Source: Bradyrhizobium sp. CB1015 (lineage in GTDB: Bacteria > Pseudomonadota > Alphaproteobacteria > Rhizobiales > Xanthobacteraceae). Taken from it: 64,000 nucleotides of DNA. Position numbers and translations under genes: made by a program. Position 1 is the stretch's first letter. Every line of letters starts with the position of its first letter. The DNA lies in assembly GCF_025200925.1 (NCBI RefSeq), contig NZ_CP104174.1:5704001-5768000 (forward strand), given 5' to 3'. The notes under the pieces were generated by a model. It was not told the DNA's origin. It searched no databases and saw nothing but the letters and a program-made list of their open reading frames with translations. Shown in pieces: positions 35,796-43,668 of the stretch.

Positions 35796-36590
35796 CTAGC
35801 CGACGGCGCCGACCTCGAACACCTCGCCGTCATAGCCGGCCTCGCGGGGGATGCGGAGCTGGCGGCCGGTTTCGGTCTTGGTCATCACCGGCATCACCGT
35901 GACGATCGACAGGCCGCGGGCGTGCTCGAGCGCAGCGCTCACGCTTCGCTGCTTGGCGAGCCGGATCAGGTTGCGCGTGGTCGGGAACGGCAGCTTGAAG
36001 CGGCCACTCTCGCCGCCCTCCACCGCCTCGCGCGGCGAGATCCAGATCGAATCGGTCGATTCCCGTCCGTCATGGGCGCCGAGCTGGTCGGGCGGCGCCG
36101 CGGCCAGGAAGAACCAGGTGTCGAATCGCTTCGGCATGCCCTCCGGCGTGATCCAGTGCGCGTAGGGCACGAGCGTGTCGAGCGCGAGCTGGAGATTGTT
36201 GTCGGCGAGAATGTCGAGGAAGCTGATCTTGTGCTCGTTGAGCGCAACGCGATGCGCGTCGGCGATCTCACCGGCACGTGTGGCGTCGATTGGCGCGCCT
36301 GTGGCCTTCGACCGCGCCAGCAGGATGCCGCTCTCCTCGAACGTCTCGCGGATCGCGGCGATACGGAAACCGCGGTCCGCTTCGCTGAGCCCTTCGCCGC
36401 CCGAATAGAGGTCGGCGCGGGCAACGATCTCCTTGTCGCCGGCATCGACACTGCCGCCGGGAAACACCAGCGCGCCCGAGTTGAACTCGATCTGATGATG
36501 GCGGACCATCATGAAGACCTCGATCTCCTTTGCGCCATCGCGCAGCAGGAGGATCGTCGAGGCCGGGCGTGATGCTGATGTCTCGGCCAT
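35796..36590 (-). CDS. Nudix hydrolase, NUDT19-like
   Basis: 264 aa. The Nudix box is present but split by an insertion: GALVFPGGSVDAGD is followed some 25 residues later by AAIRETFEESGILLA, the arrangement seen in NUDT19/RP2-type enzymes that often act on CoA derivatives. The N-terminus ASTILLLRDGAKEIEVFMMV is the first strand of the fold. Four bases downstream of the DHDPS-type gene on the same strand, hence one operon. CoA-pyrophosphatase activity is family-based inference but would fit the acyl-CoA genes upstream. Confidence 0.88.
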   Translation of the reverse strand: MAETSASRPASTILLLRDGAKEIEVFMMVRHHQIEFNSGALVFPGGSVDAGDKEIVARADLYSGGEGLSEADRGFRIAAIRETFEESGILLARSKATGAPIDATRAGEIADAHRVALNEHKISFLDILADNNLQLALDTLVPYAHWITPEGMPKRFDTWFFLAAAPPDQLGAHDGRESTDSIWISPREAVEGGESGRFKLPFPTTRNLIRLAKQRSVSAALEHARGLSIVTVMPVMTKTETGRQLRIPREAGYDGEVFEVGAVG

Positions 36591-36594
36591 GCAA

Positions 36595-37548
36595 CTAACC
36601 TGCGGCGCTGGATTGCGGGCCGAGATTGGCGCGCTTGTCGAAACGGGCGACGCGCGACAAGAGATAATCGACCTCGGCCTTCGCCGTCGCCGTCATGGTC
36701 GCACCGGGCTTGCGCTGCGCGCTGGAGGCGATGATGCCGCGCTTCTGCAGCACGTATTTGCGCACGGTCAGGCCGACGCCGGGCTGTTGCTCGTAGCGGA
36801 TCAGCGGCAGATGCGCGTCGAAGATGTCATGCGCGGCGTCGCGCTTGCCGGCCTTGGAGAGGTTCACGACGTCGATCAGGAGCTCGGGGAAGGCATAGCC
36901 CGTCATGGCTCCGTCGGCACCGCGCTCCATCTCGAAGTCGAGGAAGGTGCCGCCATTGCCGCAGAGGATCGAGAGCGGACGGAGCGAGCCGTCCTTCTGG
37001 AAGCCGCGCAGCGTCGAGATCTTCTCCAGGCCCGGCCAGTCCTCGTGCTTGAGCATCACGCAATTCGGATTGTCCATCACGATCTTGCGGATCACGGCGG
37101 GGGTGAACACGACCTGCAAGGTCAGCGGATAGTCCTGGAGCACCCAGGGCACATCCGGGCCGATGGCTTCCGCCGCCTGCTTGAAATAGCCGATGATCTG
37201 GTCGTCGGTGCGAAGCGAGGGCGGCGGCGCGATCATGACGCCGGCCGCGCCTGCATCCATCGAGGCCCTCGCCAGCGAGCGCATGGTGGCAAAGCCCGGC
37301 GCGGAGACGCCGACGATCACCTGCATCTTCTTGGCGCGCTTGACGTAGCGGACCGCCACCTGCTCGGCCTCGGCGGCATCGAGCTTCGGCGCCTCGCCGA
37401 GAATGCCCAGCACCGTGACGCCGTCGCAGCCGACCTCCTCGTAGAAATCGGTCAGGCGGTCGATCGAGCGCTCGTCAATCCGGCCGTCGTCATGGAACGG
37501 CGTCGGCGCGATTGCGAAAGTGCCCTTGGCGTCGGCGGTGAGTTTCAT
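36595..37548 (-). CDS. Dihydrodipicolinate synthase family aldolase
   Basis: 317 aa TIM-barrel of the DapA/NAL superfamily. Visible: GTFAIAPTPFHDDGRIDE at the start, GVTVLGILGEAPKLDAAE (usual GTTGE loop replaced by GILGE), WVLQDYPLT (the YP of the active site) and MLKHEDWPGL with the Schiff-base Lys. The replacement of the GTTGE threonines argues against true DapA. Probably a decarboxylating or retro-aldol enzyme of unknown substrate. Followed by the Nudix gene after 4 bases. Confidence 0.9.
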   Translation of the reverse strand: MKLTADAKGTFAIAPTPFHDDGRIDERSIDRLTDFYEEVGCDGVTVLGILGEAPKLDAAEAEQVAVRYVKRAKKMQVIVGVSAPGFATMRSLARASMDAGAAGVMIAPPPSLRTDDQIIGYFKQAAEAIGPDVPWVLQDYPLTLQVVFTPAVIRKIVMDNPNCVMLKHEDWPGLEKISTLRGFQKDGSLRPLSILCGNGGTFLDFEMERGADGAMTGYAFPELLIDVVNLSKAGKRDAAHDIFDAHLPLIRYEQQPGVGLTVRKYVLQKRGIIASSAQRKPGATMTATAKAEVDYLLSRVARFDKRANLGPQSSAAG

Positions 37549-37571
37549 TTAGTCCTCGTCTCTTTCTATTC

Positions 37572-37670
37572 GTCATTCCGCGATGGCCCGAAGGGACAGG
37601 CCCGGAATCCATAACCCCGACTGGTGGTTATGGATTCCGGGCTCGCGACTTCGTCGCGCCCCGGAATGAC
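37572..37670. repeat. Palindromic repeat between aldolase and SDR genes
   Basis: Begins GTCATTCCGCGATGGCCCG and ends CGCCCCGGAATGAC; the centre GGATTCCGGG/CCCGGAATCC with ATAACC/GGTTAT arms folds into a hairpin. Related to the GTCATTCCGG repeats at 19916 and 52538 only by its ends. Confidence 0.75.
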
Positions 37671-37678
37671 AGTTTTGG

Positions 37679-38557
37679 CTAAAACCGCCGCGCGCCCATC
37701 TTGATCTGCTCCTCGGAGAAGAAGATCTCCTTGGCGTGATCGACGATGTCCTGGGCCTTCCAGCCCGAGTGCGGCGGCTTCCAGCCTTCCATCTCCATCA
37801 TCCGCATCTCGCGAACGCCGCGGGGCCCGGACACGCCCAGCACCTTCCCGGTCTGGTCGCCCGACAAGTCGCTGACCATGTATAGCACGGCCGGCGCGAT
37901 GCCGTCCGGCCCGAGCGCGGCGCCGGGGTTCTCCTTATAGCGGGGCAGGTCTGCGGTCATGCGGGTCAGGGCGCCCGGGGCCAGCGTCCAGATCCGGATG
38001 TTGTACTTGCGACCCTCGATCGCGAGCACGTTGGACAGACCCCAGATGCCGCCCTTGGCCGCGCCGTAATTGGTCTGGCCGAAATTGCCGATCAGCCCTG
38101 AGGTCGAGGAAGTGTTGACGATGACGCCGCCGCCGTTTTCCCGCATCCAGCGAAACACCGGCAGGGTGCAACAAAAGGTGCCCTTCAGATGGACCTTGAT
38201 GACCTTGTCCCAGTCGGCTTCGCTGGCCTTGTGAAAGGTCTGGTCGCGGAGGATGCCGGCATTGTTGACGAGGATGTCGGCCCGGCCGAAATGCTTGATG
38301 GCGTCGTCGAACACCGACTGGCCGCCTTCCATAGTGGAAATGTCGGCGCCGTTGGCGACCGCCTTGCCGCCCTCGGCCTTGATCGCGTCGACGACCTGCT
38401 GCGCCATGGACTTGTCGGCGCCCGAGCCGTCGCGGGGGCCGCCGAGATCGTTGACGACGACCGAGGCCCCTTCCCGCGCGAACAGCTTTGCGTAGGCCTC
38501 ACCGAGCCCGCCGCCCGCGCCGGTGATCAGCGCAACCTTGCCGTCGAGTAGTCCCAT
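37679..38557 (-). CDS. SDR dehydrogenase, 3-hydroxyacyl-CoA dehydrogenase-like
   Basis: 292 aa, similar to the N-terminal dehydrogenase part of peroxisomal multifunctional enzyme type 2. TGAGGGLGEAYAKLFAREGA is the NAD-binding loop, NNAG follows, and the catalytic set is complete: Ser in NTSSTSGLIG and Tyr/Lys in NYGAAKGG. It probably oxidises a (3R)- or side-chain hydroxyacyl-CoA. It lies between MaoC-type hydratase and DHDPS genes in the same direction, separated from both by palindromic repeats, which may still permit a common transcript. Confidence 0.9.
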   Translation of the reverse strand: MGLLDGKVALITGAGGGLGEAYAKLFAREGASVVVNDLGGPRDGSGADKSMAQQVVDAIKAEGGKAVANGADISTMEGGQSVFDDAIKHFGRADILVNNAGILRDQTFHKASEADWDKVIKVHLKGTFCCTLPVFRWMRENGGGVIVNTSSTSGLIGNFGQTNYGAAKGGIWGLSNVLAIEGRKYNIRIWTLAPGALTRMTADLPRYKENPGAALGPDGIAPAVLYMVSDLSGDQTGKVLGVSGPRGVREMRMMEMEGWKPPHSGWKAQDIVDHAKEIFFSEEQIKMGARRF

Positions 38558-38582
38558 GGTGGCTCCTCCGTGTTTTTGTTTT

Positions 38583-38741
38583 CGAGTCCCGGACCCGATG
38601 CAGCGTGAAACGCTGCGTCGCAGAGCCGGGACCCAGTTCTTTCTTCGCCTGGGCTCTCTGGGCCCCGGCTCTGCAGCGCACCGATGACCGGACGATGCTT
38701 CGCATCGCCGGGATAGCGCTGCGCTGCGTCCGGGGCACGAG
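38583..38741. repeat. Palindromic repeat region between SDR and MaoC genes
   Basis: GC-rich interval of about 160 bases with several inverted repeats: GCAGCGT...ACGCTGC, CCCGGCTCTGC...GCAGAGCCGGG and GGACGATGCTTCGCATCGCC-type arms. Resembles intergenic repeats of bradyrhizobia; no gene seen. Confidence 0.65.
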
Positions 38742-38747
38742 ACCGTC

Positions 38748-39608
38748 CTAACCCAGCACCGTCTTGCCGTTCTTGATCACGGTGACGCCGCGCGACTTCA
38801 CCTTGGCTTCGAACGAGATCACGTTGCCGTCCTTCCAGAGGTCCATGGTCACGGTCTCGCCGGGATAGACCGGCGAGGAGAATCGCGCGACGTGCTGGCG
38901 GAAGGCGCTGGCCTCGTAGTCGGCATAGGTCTGGAGCACGCCGCGGCAGGTGATGCCGTAGGTGCACATGCCGTGCAGGATCGGGCGCGGGAAGCCGGCC
39001 TTCCTGGCGAACTCGGGATCCGAGTGCAGCGGGTTGCGGTCGCCGCAGAGGCGATAGACCAGCGCCTGGTCGGGGCGCGTGGTGATGTCGATGGTCTTGT
39101 CGGGGGCGCGCGATGGGATCTTGTGCGGATCGGGCTGCGTCAGGCTGGGCCCGCCGAAGCCGCCATCGCCGCGGGCAAAGCGCGAGGCGACCAGCGTTGC
39201 CAGCTTCTCGCCCTTCTCGTTCTTCAGCACGGTCTGGTGAATGATGACGACGCCCTTGTCCTTGCCCTTGTCGTAGACTTCGAGCACGGAGGAGTCGGCC
39301 GTGATGTTGGCGGCGACCGGCAGCGGCTGGTGGAAGGTGATGTCGCGTTCGCCGTCGACCACCATGACGCGGTTGAGATTCATCTCGCCGGGCCCCGAGC
39401 CCCAGGCCGCGACGGAGGCGAAGGTCGGCACCACCTTCAGCGGCCGCGGCGTGAACGTGCCCTCGTTGACGAAGGCGAGCTCGTTCTCGTCCATGGGATC
39501 GGCGCCGAGCCCGATGCCGTAAGCGTAGAGCATGACTTCGCGATCGGTGTAGGCATATTTCTGGCCGAGATTTTTCAGGCCTTTGAGCTGTTCGTATCTG
39601 GCGGACAT
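38748..39608 (-). CDS. MaoC-type enoyl-CoA hydratase 2
   Basis: 286 aa, two hot-dog domains as in hydratase 2 / MFE-2 C-terminal enzymes. The second domain has the hydratase motif YRLCGDRNPLHSDPEFA followed by GFPRPILHGMCTYG, where Asp and His of the D-x-N-P-L-H motif act on the 2-enoyl-CoA. The first domain covers LYAYGIGLGADPMDENEL. Together with the adjacent SDR it would give the hydration and dehydrogenation steps of an MFE-2-like beta-oxidation module. Confidence 0.92.
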   Translation of the reverse strand: MSARYEQLKGLKNLGQKYAYTDREVMLYAYGIGLGADPMDENELAFVNEGTFTPRPLKVVPTFASVAAWGSGPGEMNLNRVMVVDGERDITFHQPLPVAANITADSSVLEVYDKGKDKGVVIIHQTVLKNEKGEKLATLVASRFARGDGGFGGPSLTQPDPHKIPSRAPDKTIDITTRPDQALVYRLCGDRNPLHSDPEFARKAGFPRPILHGMCTYGITCRGVLQTYADYEASAFRQHVARFSSPVYPGETVTMDLWKDGNVISFEAKVKSRGVTVIKNGKTVLG

Positions 39609-39663
39609 GTTGTTTGTCTTCCTCCCCGAGTTTCTTATCCGCAGGCGGCGATGCCCGTTATTG

Positions 39664-39815
39664 TGCCCTCTCCCCTTGTGGGAGAGGGCCGCACCGCCCT
39701 TGCAACAAACTCACTCGGGTGAGGGGTTGGCTCCGCAGTGACACTTCTCGTGTAGAGAGAGACCCCTCACCCGGCAGCCTTCGGCTGCCACCCTCTCCCA
39801 CAGGGGGAGAGGGTT
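39664..39815. repeat. Palindromic repeat between MaoC and OB-fold genes
   Basis: Begins GCCCTCTCCCCTTGTGGGAG and ends with CCCTCTCCCACAGGGGGAGA; inner arms CTCACTCGGGTGAGGGGTTG and CCCCTCACCCG also pair. This rhizobial repeat family is known to me as common intergenic DNA; about 150 bases, no coding content. Confidence 0.8.
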
Positions 39816-39830
39816 ACATCTTGCTTCGCG

Positions 39831-40220
39831 TCAAGCAGGCGTGAAGAACGGCAGCGGCGCGCCATCCGTCGGCTTGAATACCACCTTCACCTTCTGGCCG
39901 ATCTTGAGCGTCGTAAGATCGCAGTCGACGAAATTGGTCTGCACCGACGGCCCCTCCTTCAGCGTGACGTAGCCGATGGCGTATGGGCCGGACGGCGATT
40001 TCCGCATCAGGCTGTAGGTGTAGATCGTGCCCTCGCCGGAGGCCTGCTCCCACACCGTCTCGTCGGAGTAGCAGAACGGGCAGATCGAGCGCGGGAAGTA
40101 ATGCGCTTCCCCGCAGGCGGTGCAGCGCTTGATCATGAACTTGCCCTCTTTCGCCGCGTCCCAGAACGCGGCGGTCTCGGGGTTCGTGACAGGTGCCGGA
40201 TACTTTTTCAATTCGCTCAT
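39831..40220 (-). CDS. DUF35/OB-fold zinc-ribbon protein
   Basis: 129 aa from ATG 40220. A rubredoxin-like zinc ribbon (CTACGEAHYFPRSICPFC, two CxxC pairs) leads into an OB-fold (GTIYTYSLMRKSPSG, GYVTLKEGPSVQTNFVDCDL). These proteins partner thiolase-like enzymes in acyl-CoA and steroid side-chain breakdown. The ATG overlaps the thiolase stop codon in TGATG, indicating translational coupling and fixed stoichiometry with the thiolase; an in-frame GTG one codon earlier is less likely. Confidence 0.93.
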   Translation of the reverse strand: MSELKKYPAPVTNPETAAFWDAAKEGKFMIKRCTACGEAHYFPRSICPFCYSDETVWEQASGEGTIYTYSLMRKSPSGPYAIGYVTLKEGPSVQTNFVDCDLTTLKIGQKVKVVFKPTDGAPLPFFTPA

Positions 40221-41377
40221 CACACGCGCTCCAGAATGGCCGTCGAGGCGGCGTGGCGGACGCCGAGCAGGCCGCCGGTGCCGTGCGCGATGGCGAGATC
40301 GCAGTTTTTGACCTGCACCTTCGGATGCGCCTCGCCGCGCAGCTGCCTGACGGCCTCGAGGATCTTGGTCATGCCGCCGCGGTTGACGGGATGGTTGCTG
40401 CAGAGGCCGCCCCCGTCGGTGTTGAACGGCAGCTTGCCGACGCCCGAGATCAAATTGCCGTCGGCGACGAACTTGCCGCCCTCGCCCTTCTTGCAGAAAC
40501 CGAGGTCTTCAAGCTGCATCAAGACCGTGATGGTGAAGCTGTCATAGATCGAGGCGTATTTGATGTCCTTCGGCGTGATGCCGGCTTCCTCGAACGCGCG
40601 CGGGCCGGACCAGACGCCAGCGGAGTAAGTGAGATCGAGATCCTTGCCGCCGCGCGGGCCCTTCATCGCTTCACCATGGCCGATCAGGCGCACCAGCGGC
40701 TTCTTCAGGCTCTTGGCAATCTCCGGCGTCGTCACGATCAGCGCGCCGCCGCCGTCGGAGACGACGCAGCAATCCATGCGATGCAGCGGATCGGAGATCA
40801 TCGGCGAGTTCAGGACGTCCTCGACGGTGACGACGTCCTTGAGCATCGCATGGGGATTGTATTGCGCGTGATGTGAGGCCGCGACCTTGATCCAGGCGAG
40901 CTGCTCGGAGGTGGTGCCATAGTCGTGCATATGGCGCATGGCACACATGCCATAGGCATTGTGCGTGGTCGCCCCATAAGCGGATTCGAAATCGGCCTCG
41001 GCGCCGGCTGCTCGCGGTGGCATCGCGCCGGTGCGCGGCTTGCCGGCGAGCGTCACGAGCGCGATCGAGCATTTGCCCGCGGCAATCGCCTCGGCGGCAT
41101 GGCCGAGATGGATGATGTAGGAGCAGCCGCCGGTCTCGGTGGAATCGATGTGGCGAAGCTTCTTGGTGTTCAGGCCGAGATAATCGACCATCGGCCACGC
41201 GCCGCCGGGCGCATCGCCCGCGCAGAAATAGCCGTCGATATCGTCCTTGCTGATCCCGGCATCCTCGATCGCGCCCTTGGCGACCTCGGCATGGAGCTGG
41301 GCGGTGGATTTGTCCGGCGCATGCCGGGTCGGGTGTTCGTAGATCCCGGCAATGTAGGCCTTGCCCTTGATGGTCAA
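40220..41377 (-). CDS. Thiolase-family protein (SCP-x/acetyl-CoA acetyltransferase type)
   Basis: 385 aa. Thiolase fold with the nucleophile region STETGGCSYIIHLGHAAEAI (Cys at the ACAS position), SGVGKLPFNTDGGGLCSNHP with the NHP-type segment and the C-terminal AIAHGTGGLLGVRHA (GTGG). Such non-decarboxylating or retro-aldol thiolases work with DUF35 partners on branched or steroid-like acyl-CoA. The start is TTG 41377: the next in-frame codons upstream include a TGA at 41383-41381 and no ATG or GTG is available, while GGAG lies 8 bases before TTG. Confidence 0.9.
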   Translation of the reverse strand: MTIKGKAYIAGIYEHPTRHAPDKSTAQLHAEVAKGAIEDAGISKDDIDGYFCAGDAPGGAWPMVDYLGLNTKKLRHIDSTETGGCSYIIHLGHAAEAIAAGKCSIALVTLAGKPRTGAMPPRAAGAEADFESAYGATTHNAYGMCAMRHMHDYGTTSEQLAWIKVAASHHAQYNPHAMLKDVVTVEDVLNSPMISDPLHRMDCCVVSDGGGALIVTTPEIAKSLKKPLVRLIGHGEAMKGPRGGKDLDLTYSAGVWSGPRAFEEAGITPKDIKYASIYDSFTITVLMQLEDLGFCKKGEGGKFVADGNLISGVGKLPFNTDGGGLCSNHPVNRGGMTKILEAVRQLRGEAHPKVQVKNCDLAIAHGTGGLLGVRHAASTAILERV

Positions 41378-41501
41378 ACTTCAGTCTCCGCTCGCGTATC
41401 GTCCTGGCTCTTTTTTCTGAACCGCACTGGGCTGATTGGCAAGCGCGGAAATATTCCGCCCCGCGAGAGAGCGGCGGCTTGGCGCAAATGCTACTGAACC
41501 G

Positions 41502-41651
41502 GTCATCCTGAGGCGCGAGTGATGGGGCGCAGAGCGCCCCATCGGGAGCCTCGAAGGATGCACGGCCGGGCTGCCTCTGCGCACTCCTCGTTGCGGCAGC
41601 CGGGCCGTCGTCCTTCGAGGCTCGCCGAAGAGGCTCGCACCTCAGGATGAC
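41502..41651. repeat. Palindromic repeat upstream of the thiolase gene
   Basis: About 150 bases: GTCATCCTGAGGCGCGAGTG at one end, GCACCTCAGGATGAC at the other, with GGGCGC/GCGCCC, CTTCGAGG and CCGGGC arms within. This is an abundant bradyrhizobial intergenic repeat by my recollection, lying against the IS110 copy 2 region. Confidence 0.8.
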
Positions 41652-41919
41652 GGTCACAGATTGCGACTTGCCGCAACATCATCGCAGACACACGCCCGCA
41701 TCCTCGCGGCGCATGTCGCCCGAGTTTTGCTCCCGTCTTGCCTCCCTCCGGAGAACAGAGGGCGCAGGGAAGACCGGGTGCCGGCCGGGCACCCACGGTC
41801 CGCTGTGCGCGAATTGCGCGAAGAACAGATGCACAGCGGCATACAGGTGAAGCCCAACATCCGGCCTTCCCTGCGCAGTGGGTTGACGGCTTATGTCGTG
41901 CTCTTGTGTCCGCAAAATC

Positions 41920-42091
41920 TGCCAGAATGTGCGAACGGGCGGTTCTCACCAACCGCCCGTCGCTGGATCTGAGCCCGTTCGTGCTCAAAGGCCTGGGAGC
42001 CTGACGGGGAGCTAGGGACAGATCCGGTGTGTCTTCCTCAACCCGAACAGTTGCATGGGCTTCGAGCCCGGACGAGCAAGGAAGGGAGTGG
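41920..42091 (+). ncRNA. Candidate IS110 bridge-RNA region, copy 2
   Basis: Non-coding stretch immediately before the transposase start. Hairpins: CGGGCGGTT/AACCGCCCG at 41936-41959 and GGGCT-TCG-AGCCC at 42057-42069, with GGCCTGGGAGCC between. Conserved with copy 1. By analogy with IS110 elements whose 5' non-coding end makes a bridge RNA; donor- and target-pairing loops were not identified. Confidence 0.4.
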
Positions 42092-43053
42092 ATGATGGCA
42101 CAAAACGATCGCATTGTCGTCGGTATCGATGTGGCCAAGGGCAAGGTGGATGCATGCATCCGCCCGTTGTCGCAACGGCAAACGTTCCCGAGCACCGCAG
42201 AGGGGCACCGCAAACTGGTGGCCTGGCTGCGCAAGCACAAGTAGCCAAGGCGGTGATGGAGGCATCCGGCGGCTATGAGCGGGACTGGGCCAGGGTGCTG
42301 CGTCAGGCTGGCATCGAGGTGCGGATTGTCGATCCCAAGCGCGTGCGCAGCTTCGCCCGATCGGCCGGACGGCTCGCCAAGAACGATACGATCGACGCGG
42401 AGATGATCGCCTGGTTCGCCGAGACGTTCGACGAAGTATTGGACCAGATCCACGATGCCGCACGCGACGAGCTGGCGGCACTGGTCAAAGCGCGCAAAGC
42501 CCTGATTGATCTGAGGACCCGCCTGCAAAGCCAGAACGAACATGCGGTGCCGGGAGCGGTTCAGAAAGCCCACGCTCGCGTCTTGAAGGGCCTCGACATC
42601 GAGACGGCCAAGATCGAGGACGCCATCACCGCCACGATCAAGGCCACACCGGCATTTGCCAAACGCGCCGAGATCATCGAGAGCGTGCCGGGTCTCGGCG
42701 ATGTGGCCTCTGCGGTCCTCCTTGCGGGCCTCCCAGAGCTCGGGACGGTGCGCGAGGAGGTCGCTGCCGCGTTGTTGGGAGCCGCTCCTTATGACGACGA
42801 CAGCGGCAAACGGCGTGGTGAGCGCCACATCAAGGGTGGTCGGCGCTGGGTCCGCAACGCCCTCTACATGCCCTGTATCGGCGCAGCCACCCAGAGCAAC
42901 CCGGTGCTCAAGGCCTACTATGAACGGCTGATCGCCAAGGGAAAGCTGAAGAAGGTTGCAGTGATTGCCTGCATGCGCTAGCTGATCGTCATTCTCAACA
43001 CGATGATTGCACGCGGCGAGAAATGGGATCCCGCCCGCTACGCGTTGCGGTGA
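42092..43053 (+). pseudogene. IS110-family transposase with frameshift and nonsense codon (copy 2)
   Basis: Starts as copy 1 (MMAQNDRIVVGID) but one A is missing near 42240 (AAGCACAAG-TAG instead of AAGCACAAAGTA), giving a stop after 50 codons; the rest of the transposase is in the next frame from about 42245. A second lesion changes an AAG Lys codon to TAG at 42979-42981. The end is intact, WDPARYALR and TGA at 43051-43053, which copy 1 has lost. Two independent lesions make it inactive. Confidence 0.88.
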
Positions 43054-43577
43054 ACTGATCGAGCGCGCCTCCATGCGCTCGGTCCCGGACCGAGCGCATG
43101 CCAAGCCGACAGACCGGCGAGCGGACGGGGTCAAGGCCGTCAGCCGCCGAAGGCGGGGGCGCGTCTTCGCGCCAGCCTTGAGGCCGGCCGATCGGCGGCC
43201 TACTTCAGCACAGTTGCTCCCCGGGGAGCGATGCACTATTGCCCCCGTCGCCTCGCGGCTGATCGATGCGCGTACCCGGTCGGGCCGCCGCATCACCGCG
43301 AGCCTTGACGCCAGAACCCCGGGCGTCGGGACCACACGATTTTGCCGTACGCGAGACCGCGCCCGTCGTGCACGAGACAATCGCTCGCGCGACGTAGCCC
43401 GCGTCCACCGCCGCTCACCCCGCGTTTCGTGACGATCGCGATACGCCCCTCTGAGTGGGATGAGGTGGTGGACAGATACGATAATTCCGAATTTCGGTAA
43501 AGTGGAATGTTTTTGGGCGAGCGGATTGACCCGCCTATTGGGTGTTTTGGCCGATGAGCAACGCAACGGATGGTGTC

Positions 43578-43663
43578 GTAGCCCGGATGGAGCGCAGCGC
43601 AATCCGGGGCCGTCGCCCGCGGACGCACTCGTCCCGGCTTACGCTGCGCTCCATCCGGGCTAC
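43578..43663. repeat. Palindromic repeat, GTAGCCCGGATGGAGCG family (copy 2)
   Basis: GTAGCCCGGATGGAGCGCAG to CTGCGCTCCATCCGGGCTAC-type ends, hairpin-forming. It lies just 5 bases from the stop codon of the fused oxidoreductase gene and could act as its transcript end. Confidence 0.85.
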
Positions 43664-43668
43664 TGCGG

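Larger units (their letters stand above)
41655..43500 (+). mobile_element. IS110-family element with associated repeat DNA, copy 2
   Basis: Plus-oriented copy of the sequence at 14241-16135. The transposase region and the 170 bases before it are nearly identical to copy 1, implying recent duplication or gene conversion; outer segments (41655-41850 and 43250-43500) diverge. Open frames on the minus strand over this region (up to 699 aa) are antisense artefacts. Exact ends were not determined. Confidence 0.7.

Noticed and set aside
41503..43602. 699-residue open frame on the minus strand over the IS110 copy 2 region
   Set aside because: Antisense to the IS110 transposase and repeat DNA; similar artefacts occur over copy 1.
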